DNA from: Lachnospiraceae bacterium
Lineage (GTDB): Bacteria > Bacillota > Clostridia > Lachnospirales > Lachnospiraceae
DNA: 64,000 bases
Assembly: GCA_900770225.1 (NCBI GenBank)
Contig: CAAGJU010000198.1
Location: 28,919 to 92,918, forward strand
Direction: 5' to 3'
The notes beneath the pieces were generated by a model. It made no database searches. It was not told the DNA's origin and saw only the letters and a program-made list of their open reading frames with translations. Below, one piece after another: positions 8,755-18,272 of this stretch; the first letter of the stretch is position 1, and every line of letters starts with the position of its first letter. The translations under genes and the position numbers were made by a program.

Positions 8755-9246
8755 ATGCGTATACTCGCCCTGGATCAAAGCTCTGAAAAAACTGGATGGG
8801 CTAAATACCTGGATGGGATTTTACTGGAAAGCGGTGTGATCGATCTCCACACCAATAAAGACAGCAACGCGAGATTGATCGCGATGGGAAAGGAGATCGG
8901 CCTGCTGATCCAATCGTTTCTCCCGGATATGGTATCCGCGGAGGACGTCAGCCTTCAAAACCCAAACGTAAAAACGGTAGTCATGCTTGCAAGACTGCAA
9001 GGGATGATCATGGCGGCTGCCTCATTGGATGGAAAGCAGATCCCTGTGATTTTTTACGTACCGTCGCAGTGGCGGAAAAGTGTTGGAATCCAGACTGGGA
9101 AAGGCATCAAAAGAGCGGATTTAAAACGGGCATCCAAGGAATTGGTGCTGAAGGAATATGGCATCTCTGTGTCTGATGACATTGCGGATGCTATTTTAAT
9201 TGGCCGCTGCGCAGTGCATGCGGAACAGGAATCAAAGGAGAGATGA
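8755..9246 (+). CDS. ruvC: RuvC-like Holliday junction resolvase
   Basis: 163 residues, the size of RuvC. The acidic catalytic set is visible: Asp7 (LALDQSSEKTGW), Glu63 (SAEDVS) and Asp141/142/145 (SDDIADA). It resolves branched DNA, probably to clear recombination intermediates before packaging. It is unusually placed between the major tail gene (after its terminator) and further tail genes, on the late strand, overlapping the next gene. This supports late, packaging-time activity. Confidence 0.85.
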   Translation: MRILALDQSSEKTGWAKYLDGILLESGVIDLHTNKDSNARLIAMGKEIGLLIQSFLPDMVSAEDVSLQNPNVKTVVMLARLQGMIMAAASLDGKQIPVIFYVPSQWRKSVGIQTGKGIKRADLKRASKELVLKEYGISVSDDIADAILIGRCAVHAEQESKER

Positions 9247-9872
9247 TGATGTCACAAAGAGACACGATTACTTACGAAATGAACGGCGAAATGAGAGTTG
9301 CGGCTGTGAAGAAGGATGTTTCCTTCGCTGCCCTGCTGGAGGCGATCAACGCTGGTGTAGACCTGTGCTTTGCAGAAGACGGGACATTCCGGCCGGAGCT
9401 TGAAGATTTCGCGATTGAATATGTAACACTGCAGGCATTGACAGACATCGATATCGGAGATAATGCCGAAGAGGCTTATCAGTATGTCCGGGCAATTGAC
9501 GGTGTTCCGACTGTCGATGCGGATTTTATCGCAGACGGGATTCGTTCGTGCTTGCGGTACAGAGAAAAAATGCTGGCGGCGAGCATGCAATCTTACGGGA
9601 TGAGCCAGCTTGTTGATAGGATCGACGGCGTTGTGCAGTCCATGGAGGATATGTTCTCCTCTGCGACCAAACTGATCGAGCGCCTTGCGGAAGACGCTGA
9701 GAAGGCCGGAGATATCGATCTCAAGGCGATCAGTGATGCGCTCACCAGCGGAAATATTGATGAGAAGAAGATCGCATCCGCCGTCCTGGATTTCCAGGAA
9801 GCAAAAAAGAAGTCCGCCGCGAAACCCGCCGCAAGAAAGAAAGCTGTGAAGAAAACTACTCCCAAGGAATGA
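9246..9872 (+). CDS. Tail-region protein with Lys/Ala-rich tail
   Basis: About 208 residues. ATG 9243, 9246 and 9249 are all possible; 9246/9249 have the best spacing from GGAG (9237-9240). Mostly helical, ending in a basic tail (KKKSAAKPAARKKAVKK) that may bind nucleic acid or be disordered. It stands where tail assembly chaperones usually lie, between the tail tube and tape measure. No slippery frameshift site was identified. Confidence 0.45.
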   Translation: MMSQRDTITYEMNGEMRVAAVKKDVSFAALLEAINAGVDLCFAEDGTFRPELEDFAIEYVTLQALTDIDIGDNAEEAYQYVRAIDGVPTVDADFIADGIRSCLRYREKMLAASMQSYGMSQLVDRIDGVVQSMEDMFSSATKLIERLAEDAEKAGDIDLKAISDALTSGNIDEKKIASAVLDFQEAKKKSAAKPAARKKAVKKTTPKE

Positions 9873-9895
9873 TGGTGAGAGGGCGGTGATGGTGT

Positions 9896-10447
9896 ATGGA
9901 TTTTGATGCTGAGATCGCCGCCTTTTTGAATCAGCCAAGTGTCAGCCGTGCCTTACATCAGTTTGCGGTGCAGCAATTGCGCTCTGGCGGCAGCGGAGGA
10001 AGGGCGGCAGTAGAGGCAGATGCACTAAAGTATGCGGAAGAGGCGCGGAAGGAGATCATCGACTCACTTCCAGCATCTCTGAAAAGCGGGTCGACGAGGC
10101 CGATCACGGAAAACGATCTCCTCCTCTCCCCTGTCGAGGTGACACAAAATGGTGATTTTGAGATCACGATGCAGTGGAGCGATAAGGCTGTCCGAAGGGA
10201 CTCCCTGTATTTAGAGGGTTATCCCAATGGCATCGACGACATTGTCGCCTTGTTTTCGCATGGTTATTCAGCCAGAAAATACGCCTACGGATATTGGGTT
10301 GGACACAACAACCCATGGGGAATCAGATCAAGGAAAGTCAGGCAGGCTGACCCATTCCTTGTGCAGGCGATCGACAAATTTAATCAAAAGCACGCGGCAG
10401 ATCATGTCAAGCTGATTTTGCTTGATACGAAGAATTATCTGCCGTGA
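9896..10447 (+). CDS. Tail-region protein of unknown function
   Basis: 183 residues, preceded by GGGCGGTG. Helical N-terminus, then a domain with YGYWVGHNNPWGIRSRK and a C-terminal strand (KLILLDTKNYLP). Position before the tape measure suggests a minor tail or assembly role. No family recognised. Confidence 0.45.
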   Translation: MDFDAEIAAFLNQPSVSRALHQFAVQQLRSGGSGGRAAVEADALKYAEEARKEIIDSLPASLKSGSTRPITENDLLLSPVEVTQNGDFEITMQWSDKAVRRDSLYLEGYPNGIDDIVALFSHGYSARKYAYGYWVGHNNPWGIRSRKVRQADPFLVQAIDKFNQKHAADHVKLILLDTKNYLP

Positions 10448-10458
10448 GAACAAATATT

Positions 10459-10488
10459 AGCGCCCGCTCCATACAGAGCGGGCGCTTT
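10459..10488 (+). terminator. Hairpin before tape-measure gene
   Basis: An 11-bp perfect stem AGCGCCCGCTC / GAGCGGGCGCT with a six-base loop, but only three T follow. Likely a weak terminator or an RNA-stability hairpin. Confidence 0.55.
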
Positions 10489-10537
10489 GCCCATTCGCCG
10501 TCTTGGCAGGGCAATTCTGAAAGGACGGTGAATCATC

Positions 10538-12052
10538 ATGGCTAATAATATTTTCAGAGTGCAGGTTGGTGCGCAGATCGGCACATCTACGATCACCCTG
10601 AAAAATGACATTCAGAATATTTTGAATGCAATCAGTAAAGATCCTCCAAAAATTTCCGTTGAACTGAACAAAACCATCTCAAAGACACTTTTACAGGCGT
10701 CTCTTGATGATGTTGTCAAACAGCTCAAAATTGATTTGGGCAAGGTACAAACAGTTGGAAAGATAGACGTGCCAACATCGGCTGCGTCTTCTGGCGCATC
10801 ATCCGGAACCGACACAACCAAAAAAAGAGTCGACGCGGGAAAAGCGGCCGCAAAAGAAAAGCTACGCCTTGAGAGAGAATTCCAAAAAGAGTGGAAAAAG
10901 CTTTTGGCTGAAGAGGCTGCCGAGCAAAAAAGAATTGAAGAAGAAAAGGCGGCTGTAATCAGGCGTACGTATGAAACGCGTCGATGGAATTTGCAGCAGA
11001 CATTTGATGAAGATGCACGACAGCAAAAAGAGGCTGAGCAAAAGCGAAAAGAAGCTGCGCAACGCGCAAAAGATGAGGCCAAGGCAACACAAGTTTCACA
11101 AAAGCAGACCGATAGCCTCTTAAAGCAGTTAAGCAGAGAATCTTCTAAGTTAAACCTTGGGTCATCTGTTGGAATTCAATATAAGGAAAAATTTGATCTT
11201 CTTGCAGAATCCATTAAAACCGGATCCAGGTCAACGCAAGCATTTACTAAGGATATTAACAACCTTTCCAGAGAAGCAAAACGCGCTGGCGCAATGGCTG
11301 AGTCTGCTGGTCAAAAATTTGCCAGAATGGTTGGCGAGAAAATTGGGTGGACAGTCGTTACGGTCGGTCTCCTGAAGGTTCGGCAGGCATTGAGTCAGGT
11401 TTATACAAATGTCGTTGAGCTGGACACCGCCATGACGGAATTGAAGAAGGTCACAGACGAGACGGACGAGACTTACCGTAAATTCATGGATTCCGCCGCG
11501 AATCGGGCGAAGACGCTTGGCGCCACGATGAGCGACACGATCAACGCCACCGCAAACTTTGCGAGGCTTGGATATTCTCTGAGTGATTCGGCTGATCTTG
11601 CGGATGCCGCCCTCGTCTACAAAAACGTCGGCGACGGTATTGCGACGATCGATGAAGCATCCGAGAGCGTGATCGCGACCATGCAGGCGTTCGGCATTGC
11701 CGCACAGGATGCAATGACGATCGTGGACAAGTTCAATGAGGTCGGCAATAACTTTGCCATCAGCTCCAAAGGTGTCGGAGATGCGCTTCTGCGCTCTGCC
11801 GCATCCATGAATGCCGCCAACAATACACTGGATGAGACGATCGCTCTTGCTGCCGCTATGAATACTGTCGTCCAGGATCCGGAGAAAGTAGGCACTACCC
11901 TGAAAACCGTCTCCATGTACCTCCGTGCTGCCAAAACAGAGGCGGAAGACGCCGGTGAGAGCACAGACGGTATGGCGGAGAGCGTATCCAAGCTGCGGGA
12001 TGAGCTGCTGAAGTTGACAAATAATAAGGTTGATATCCAATTAAGTGAGGAT
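10538..12052 (+). CDS. Tape measure protein, exon 1
   Basis: Residues 1-505 of the tail tape measure protein, which sets tail length and enters the cell with the DNA. It starts after GGACGGTGAATC. A coiled-coil rich in Lys, Glu and Ala spans about residues 100-200. The conserved tape-measure core follows (VVELDTAMTELKKVTDETDETY, then ANFARLGYSLSDSADLADAA). The exon ends KVDIQLSED. The reading frame then stops at TAA (12053-12055), which is intron sequence. Joined to exon 2 the protein is 2105 residues, implying a long flexible tail. Confidence 0.88.
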
Positions 12053-13378
12053 TAACAACATAGTCCTCGTTAAACCAGCTCAAATCGGTGAAACCCCAGA
12101 GATGGGCAATACCGAGGGTAAGGCTTGTATGTTAATATAGAAATATGGCACTACATGTAAAAGAAAGGTGGTGAATGCATGAAAGATTTGACGGGTATGA
12201 GGTTTGGAAAATGGACAGTGATTGAGCGTGCGTATGATACAAGTATGTCAAAAGGGCAAAAGTGGCTTTGCCAATGTGATTGTGGTACAAAAAAGATTGT
12301 TTGGGGCAAATACCTGAGGAATGGTAAAAGCCAATCGTGCGGCTGTTCGCATGAACGAAAATGGGTTGGAGAACGGTTTGGCCGTCTTGTTATTACATCA
12401 GTAGAGAAAAATGGGCCGAAGAATATATACCATTGTAGGTGCGATTGTGGAAATACGATTGATGTTGTAGGTACTTCAATCTATCAAACGAAAAGCTGTG
12501 GGTGCTCAAGAAGGTCAAGCCATGTCGGTGAGCGTTATGGGATGCTCGTTGTAGATGAAATGCTCTACAATATGAATGGCGATGGCGTAACGTATGTATC
12601 ATGCACGTGTGATTGTGGAAGAAACGGATATATTACAAAGCTAAATTCGTTAAGTACCGGCAATACGAAATCGTGTGGGTGTATCCACAATCCAGATCTA
12701 ACAGGGGTAAAATTTGGACGCTTAACTGTTTTGCGGCAAATAAAAAGCGACACTCCGCAGAGAAGATGGTTGTGCAAGTGCGACTGTGGATCTGAAGTTG
12801 AGGCTCTGTCATATTGGCTTACAAGTGGTCACGTGAAATCATGCGGATGTCTTCGCTCTGAAAAGAATAGTAGTTCTGAAATTTTTCTTCGCCATATTCT
12901 TGACGATATGGGCGTAAAATATATACCAGAGCATACATTCCAAGATTGTATCGGCGTGAAAGGATGGAGATTAAGGTTCGACTTCTACCTTCCAGAGCAC
13001 AGGATGGCGATTGAATATGATGGAGAACAACACTTTCACCCAGTTGAGTTTTGGGGTGGCGATAAAAAATACGAACTACAAAAAGAGAATGATAAAATAA
13101 AGAATTTATACTGTGCAGAAAACGACATTCTTTTACTCCGTCTGCCATATGCGGAGTCCGAAGAAGATATTATAAAATTATTATCAGAATATATAAACAT
13201 ACAAGAATCCCGTAACGACCACAGCCTAAAAGGTAACGATTAGGCGTATGCTGGCTTGCAGATAAAACTATCTGCTTGATGGTATGGTCTGCTCTGCAAA
13301 TATAATCTAAAAATAAAATTGCAGAGGTAGGCAGAAATGACCTACCCACTCTCCGCAAGGAGAGGAGTAACAAATAGG
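12053..13378 (+). ncRNA. Group I self-splicing intron in tape-measure gene
   Basis: A 1326-nt insertion with group I elements split around the endonuclease gene. P-like AAATCGGTGAAACCCC (12082-12096) and GGGCAATACCGAGGGTA (12104-12120) lie upstream. R (about 13230-13244) and S (13277-13291) lie downstream. P7 pairs GATTA (13238-13242) with TGGTC (13285-13289), using wobble pairs. A P8-like hairpin GCAGATA/TATCTGC lies at 13258-13275, and a stem CTCTCC-GCAA-GGAGAG sits near the 3' end. The exon ends in T12052 and the intron ends in G13378. Splicing gives ...SED-TYKSTYQILKE, standard tape-measure sequence. Confidence 0.87.
12179..13243 (+). CDS. Intron-encoded homing endonuclease with Vsr-like nuclease domain
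   Basis: 354 residues, ATG after AAAGGTGGTGA. Four tandem modules of about 55 residues, each with (V/L)G/T-x-R/KFG...CxCDCG...KSCGC, fill residues 1-225 and probably bind DNA through zinc. The C-terminal ~130 residues carry SSSEIFLRHIL, RFDFYLPEHRMAIEYDGEQHF and LLRLPY. This is the pattern of Vsr-like/PD-(D/E)XK nucleases seen in homing endonucleases such as I-Bth0305I. It is AT-rich compared with flanking exons. Its last codons overlap the intron R/P7 strand. Confidence 0.82.
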   Translation: MKDLTGMRFGKWTVIERAYDTSMSKGQKWLCQCDCGTKKIVWGKYLRNGKSQSCGCSHERKWVGERFGRLVITSVEKNGPKNIYHCRCDCGNTIDVVGTSIYQTKSCGCSRRSSHVGERYGMLVVDEMLYNMNGDGVTYVSCTCDCGRNGYITKLNSLSTGNTKSCGCIHNPDLTGVKFGRLTVLRQIKSDTPQRRWLCKCDCGSEVEALSYWLTSGHVKSCGCLRSEKNSSSEIFLRHILDDMGVKYIPEHTFQDCIGVKGWRLRFDFYLPEHRMAIEYDGEQHFHPVEFWGGDKKYELQKENDKIKNLYCAENDILLLRLPYAESEEDIIKLLSEYINIQESRNDHSLKGND

Positions 13379-16300
13379 ACTTATAAGAGTACATATCAGA
13401 TCCTGAAAGAATTATCTGGCGTATGGAACCAGCTTGCCGATATTACACAGGCCAACATTCTGGAGAAGCTTGCAGGAAAGAGGAACGCCAACGCGGTTTC
13501 CGCCTTGTTGGAGAATTTCACCGTTGCAGAAAACGCACTTATTGATTCCCAGAATGCCGCAGGATCTGCCCTCGCGGAAAATGAAAAGTACCTGGACTCT
13601 ATCAACGGAAAGATGGACCAGCTGAGAGCCACCTGGGAGCAATTATCTGCGAACATCTTAAACAGCTCATTGATTAAGGGCTTGGTAGATGCGCTGCGTA
13701 ATATCTTGGACGCTTTTAATAAGCTAGATGAAGCAACGAATGGAACAAGCTCAACATTATTATTGTTATCTGCCGCCGCTGGAGTTGTGTATTCTATTTT
13801 TTCCGCTTTTAGTCCACAAGCAAATAAGGTATTGAAAATACTGATGAAATTTGCTCCATTGAGAAACATGATTCTAGGTGTGAAATCTGCATTTATAGTC
13901 GCAACAGCATCGTCTACAAGCTTTGCAGGCAGTATTGTATCAGTTTTGAGTTTATTAGCTCCGTATGCAGCGATGTTAGGCGTCGTTGCCGCTGCGATTT
14001 ACGGCGTTTATAAAGCATATCAATGGTATCGCGAGAAGAATCCAACACTGGATGATCTCCGCGGCCAATATGATGACGCAAAGCAAAAGGCGGATGAACT
14101 GTCCGCGTCCATCAAAACTAATCAGGAGCGCATTTCGGAGCTGCAGAAGCTGCTTGAGAGCGGATCGATCACTCTGGTTGAGCAGGATGAGCTCAATCGT
14201 CTTCAGCAGGAAAACGAGCTGATGGATGCGCAGTATCAAATTGAGAAGGCGCTCATGCAGCAGCGCAAAGAGGAGATCGCAGGAGCCGCTCGTCGGAATG
14301 CTTCTGATTTCCTGTCGGATGGCCAGGATGTTGAGGGCTCATATGGGATTATTATTGGTCACACAAACTCTGGCAAACAAGACGTTGACCAATACCTGAG
14401 TGAATACAAAGATGCCGTTGCTGCCATCCAGGCGGAATATGAAAGAGCGGCACAAGATGGCGTTGCGGTCAATCAGTCTCTCATCGCCGAGCAGGAGAAG
14501 ATCAAGACAAACGCCCTGACGATGCTGAAAGATCGCACGGAAGAGATCGCAGGGCTGATTGCATATCTGGATCCGGAAAAAGATGCAGAGGCAATCAGTG
14601 AGCTGCAGTCCATGCTGTATGCGATTGAACTTGCCATCGGCGGCAATAACGCTGCCGGAGGTGTATTCAACAAAATCATCAATCAGGATCAATTCAAGGG
14701 TGCTGCAGACGCTTTGCGCAGGTTGGCCAATAGTGGAGAATTGACAGCCGAATCTCTTTCAAAATTGCAGGAAGAGAACCCGAAGGTCAAAGAACTGATT
14801 GACCTGCTTGTGGAGCTTGACCTATTCTCATGGGATAATATTGATGGACTTTCAAACCAACTGAAAAATGTTGGTGTTGCCGCCGATAAAGCCTCTTCCT
14901 TGATGAAGACGGCGTCGCAATGGATGGAATCCCTGAGCGGAGCTTATAATATCCTTTCGCAAGCACAGCAGGATATGGCGGACACGGGGTATCTTTCCGC
15001 TTCAACATTGGAGACCATGCTGAAAGATTATCCGGCTCTGTCAAAATATTTAGTGCAGACAGCAGATGGATACAAGCTCACAAAGGGAGCTCTGGATGAT
15101 TATATAGCATCGCAGAGAATAGAATGCGAGCTTGCATTCAATGAGGCGCAATCTGCGGCATCCGCCCTCGTTTCTTCTGAGGAGGCAAAGCAAGCCGGTT
15201 TTACAGCGACGACCGGAACGATTTATGAGCAAATTCTCGCATTGAGACAGCTGTACTCTGTAAGGTTATCTGAGGCTCGTTCAAATGCTCTCGATACATA
15301 CGGGAATGATGTGATAGGCAGGCAGCTGGCAAGCCAGGACGCTTCTGTAAAAAAATACGAAGGGCTGATGATGGCTGCAAATGACGCTGTTCTTGGCATT
15401 CAGGAGGCGCAGAAATCAGTCCTGGATTTTGACAGCGTAGTCAACTCCTTGAGGAGGTCATCCGGTTCTTCATCTTCTTCTGGATCATCTAAAGATAAAA
15501 ACAAAGACGCGGCAGAAGCAGCGATTGCGATCCTTAAACACCAGTTTGCCATTGAAAAGATAACGGCTCAGCAATACTATGATGGCCTGGAAGCGATTGA
15601 GAACAAATACTATAAAAACTCTGCAGCGCACCAAGAGAAGTATAAAGAGGAGATATGGGATCTCGACCAAGAGATTTTCAATGGGCGTCGCGAGATTTTG
15701 TCTGACTGGATCAGTGACCAGGAAAAGATTGCAGAAAATTTAAAGACATCCGGTCGGTCAATGTCCGATTCGAATTATGACGTTGCGAGTTCTGCTGAAG
15801 AGCTTAGAAATCAAGTTGATAGTTTGGCCGAATCCTGGAATAAGCTAAATAACGGGAATGTTGATTATCGGAAACGCCACGTATTAACGGGCGAAGACAT
15901 GATCAAGGCTGGATGGAATAGTGCCAGGGATTTGGCAGCACTAAGTGGTGCAGATGGCGTTACAACATATACGCAGGGATATTATGGTAATGATTTTGGT
16001 GGAAGTAATAAGAATAATATCTCAAAGTACATAGAAATCACGCCAATTCTTGATAATGGTCAAATCTTATCACCATCTTCCTTGGAAGCCTACGTTGAAA
16101 AAATCTTTAAGTCGTCAGATGTATTATCAGCCGATAAAATTGAAAATGGCGGCAAAGGATTAATTGTAAGTATATGGGATGATCCATCAGACGAAGAGCT
16201 TGATGATTATTTCGATAGCTTGCAAGAAGTAAAAGATGCTCATCTAGACGCTTATTACAAGTTGCAGGATGAAATTACGAATAGTGCGAAGATATCATCT

Positions 16301-18181
16301 ATCACAACAGCGGAAGACATTTATAAAAATGTAATTACTCGCATTGAGAAGATGATAGATGACGCCTACGCGTACGGACTGGACGAATCTTCCGACTATG
16401 TGCAGGAGTTGCGAAGCAAGATCTCAGAGCTGCAGAATGATATCCTGGATGCGATCAAAGACACATTTGATGAGTTCATCTCCTACATGGATGACTTTGA
16501 CCTGTGGAAGGGGTTTGACTTTAGCAAACTGGATGTTCTGAAGCGGGAGCTGCAGGATGTCATAGACCTGTATGACAAGGGGCAGCTCTCATGGGATGCC
16601 TATGTCAGCGCCCGCAATGAGATCGCCAAGGAGATGTACGACACTCAGCGGGACAGTCTTGAGACGATCCTGGATCTGACGATGGACATGATCAAACAGG
16701 AGGCGGAAGATCAGGCCGACGCACTGGATGAGCAGATCGACGCCTATCAAAAGATCATTGACCTGAAGAAGAAAATGCTGCAGGATACCGCCGATGAGAA
16801 GGACCACCAAAAGGCCGTTGCCGATGCGGTCAAGGAGATCGCGGAACTGCAGTCCAAGATCGCGCAGCTGTCCCTGGATGACAGCCGCGAGGCAGCTGCA
16901 AAGAGGGCCGAGCTGGAGGAGCAGCTGTATCAAAAGCAGCAGGATCTTGCAGACCTGCAAAACGAATACGCCCTGGATCAAACGCTGGATGCCCTCGATA
17001 AGACCCAGGAGGCTTTCGAGGATGAGAAAGAGGCGGAGAAAGATGCCGTTGAAAAGTCGGTCGATTCCTGGCAGAAGCTGTATGAAAAGGCGATCAAACG
17101 GATCAACGGAGATTGGGACGGTCTTTATAAAGACCTGATGGAGTATGAGCGGGAGCACCGCGACTCCATTGATGGCCCGGATTCCTTGGTGACCGCGTGG
17201 AAGAACGCCACTGCCGCCATGCAGGCCTACAACAATAGTTTTGAGGATGCATACCAGAACGCATCTTCCAACAGCATCAATCCAGAAGCTGTCAACTCCG
17301 CGGAAGCGAGAAACATCCTGAGCAAGATGCAGGCGAATAGTATTCTTGCCCAGCAGATGGGGACGCGGATGGTAGGCGGCGTCGATCTTCACGCGGAGAA
17401 CGAGAAACTGGCCGAAGAGTATTACCAGCTGACGGGGCAAAAGCTCGTTTATAACAACGGGTGGCGCCTTGATAACTCCAACGGCGGCTTGGCATACACA
17501 GTCAATACGAATCCATCAACATCTGGAGGAGCGTCTGGAAGTCAAGCCGGTAGTACATCTGGGAATGCATCACAAGGAACTGCCTATGACGCCGCTGTTG
17601 CGAAATATGGTAATCCTCCATCCGGTACGCTGAAAATCGGAAGCTCCGGAGACGGCGTGAAGTGGCTGCAATACTATCTGAAGCAACTCGGGCTGTTTAA
17701 TTACGCGGTAGACGGGACATTCTATACGAGGACTGCGGAAGCGCTGAAAGCGTTCCAGAAGATGGCTGGATTGACACAGGACGGAATCTACGGCAGCCGA
17801 ACAAGGGCTGCACTGAAGAAATACCACACCGGAGGTATTGTGGACGGCACGGGCGCCATCAACGATAAGGAAGTTCTTGCGATCCTGCAGAAGGGTGAGC
17901 TCGTCCTTGACGACGTGAAGAAGCAGAATCTGAAGAACATGCTCTCTGGCATCAGGAGCATGATCACCGGACTGACTTCTTCCAACCTGTCAAACTCCAT
18001 GGCTTCTATGCGCCCTGCACTCGCCGGCAATACAGGAGATACATTTGCTCCAAGGATTAATGTGACGATTCAGCACAACGGCGAAATGACAGAAGCGGAC
18101 GCCAAGCGGTACGGAAATACGATCGCCGACACGGCTCTCGACAAGCTGAAAAATGCTTTTGCAAAACGTGGGAGATCATAA
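13379..18181 (+). CDS. Tape measure protein, exon 2
   Basis: Residues 506-2105 of the tape measure protein. Begins TYKSTYQILKELSGVWNQL, the conserved sequence expected right after the exon 1 end. Hydrophobic segments near 13730-14020 could cross the host membrane during DNA entry. Long coiled-coils follow. An AT-rich insert at about 15770-16340 encodes a separate globular segment (ITPILDNGQILSPSSLEAYV). Near the C-terminus (17616-17823) is a peptidoglycan-binding domain of PG_binding_1 type (GSSGDGVKWLQYYLKQLG ... DGTFYTRTAEALKAFQK). It has no start of its own: an in-frame ATG at 13337 lies in the intron. Confidence 0.88.
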   Translation, partial: TYKSTYQILKELSGVWNQLADITQANILEKLAGKRNANAVSALLENFTVAENALIDSQNAAGSALAENEKYLDSINGKMDQLRATWEQLSANILNSSLIKGLVDALRNILDAFNKLDEATNGTSSTLLLLSAAAGVVYSIFSAFSPQANKVLKILMKFAPLRNMILGVKSAFIVATASSTSFAGSIVSVLSLLAPYAAMLGVVAAAIYGVYKAYQWYREKNPTLDDLRGQYDDAKQKADELSASIKTNQERISELQKLLESGSITLVEQDELNRLQQENELMDAQYQIEKALMQQRKEEIAGAARRNASDFLSDGQDVEGSYGIIIGHTNSGKQDVDQYLSEYKDAVAAIQAEYERAAQDGVAVNQSLIAEQEKIKTNALTMLKDRTEEIAGLIAYLDPEKDAEAISELQSMLYAIELAIGGNNAAGGVFNKIINQDQFKGAADALRRLANSGELTAESLSKLQEENPKVKELIDLLVELDLFSWDNIDGLSNQLKNVGVAADKASSLMKTASQWMESLSGAYNILSQAQQDMADTGYLSASTLETMLKDYPALSKYLVQTADGYKLTKGALDDYIASQRIECELAFNEAQSAASALVSSEEAKQAGFTATTGTIYEQILALRQLYSVRLSEARSNALDTYGNDVIGRQLASQDASVKKYEGLMMAANDAVLGIQEAQKSVLDFDSVVNSLRRSSGSSSSSGSSKDKNKDAAEAAIAILKHQFAIEKITAQQYYDGLEAIENKYYKNSAAHQEKYKEEIWDLDQEIFNGRREILSDWISDQEKIAENLKTSGRSMSDSNYDVASSAEELRNQVDSLAESWNKLNNGNVDYRKRHVLTGEDMIKAGWNSARDLAALSGADGVTTYTQGYYGNDFGGSNKNNISKYIEITPILDNGQILSPSSLEAYVEKIFKSSDVLSADKIENGGKGLIVSIWDDPSDEELDDYFDSLQEVKDAHLDAYYKLQDEITNSAKISSITTAEDIYKNVITRIEKMIDDAYAYGLDESSDYVQELRSKISELQNDILDAIKDTFDEFISYMDDFDLWKGFDFSKLDVLKRELQDVIDLYDKGQLSWDAYVSARNEIAKEMYDTQRDSLETILDLTMDMIKQEAEDQADALDEQIDAYQKIIDLKKKMLQDTADEKDHQKAVADAVKEIAELQSKIAQLSLDDSREAAAKRAELEEQLYQKQQDLADLQNEYALDQTLDALDKTQEAFEDEKEAEKDAVEKSVDSWQKLYEKAIKRINGDWDGLYKDLMEYEREHRDSIDGPDSLVTAWKNATAAMQAYNNSFEDAYQNASSNSINPEAVNSAEARNILSKMQANSILAQQMGTRMVGGVDLHAENEKLAEEYYQLTGQKLVYNNGWRLDNSNGGLAYTVNTNPSTSGGASGSQAGSTSGNASQGTAYDAAVAKYGNPPSGTLKIGSSGDGVKWLQYYLKQLGLFNYAVDGTFYTRTAEALKAFQKMAGLTQDGIYGSRTRAALKKYHTGGIVDGTGAINDKEVLAILQKGELVLDDVKKQNLKNMLSGIRSMITGLTSSNLSNSMASMRPALAGNTGDTFAPRINVTIQHNGEMTEADAKRYGNTIADTALDKLKNAFAKRGRS

Positions 18182-18224
18182 CGGGCGATCGATCTACTCC
18201 CCTATTCCATAACGATAAATATCA

Positions 18225-18256
18225 GAGGGCGGGAACACATCCCGCCCTCCTTCTTT
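18225..18256 (+). terminator. Rho-independent terminator after tape-measure gene
   Basis: 10-bp stem GAGGGCGGGA / TCCCGCCCTC with loop ACACA, followed by CTTCTTT, just ahead of the ribosome site of the next gene. Confidence 0.7.
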
Positions 18257-18272
18257 GATGGAGGTGAAACCA

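Noticed and set aside
13337..13378. Apparent start of the second tape-measure part (MTYPLSARRG...)
   Set aside because: This stretch is the intron 3' end (a CTCTCC-GCAA-GGAGAG hairpin region). The real exon begins at 13379 and has no start codon of its own.
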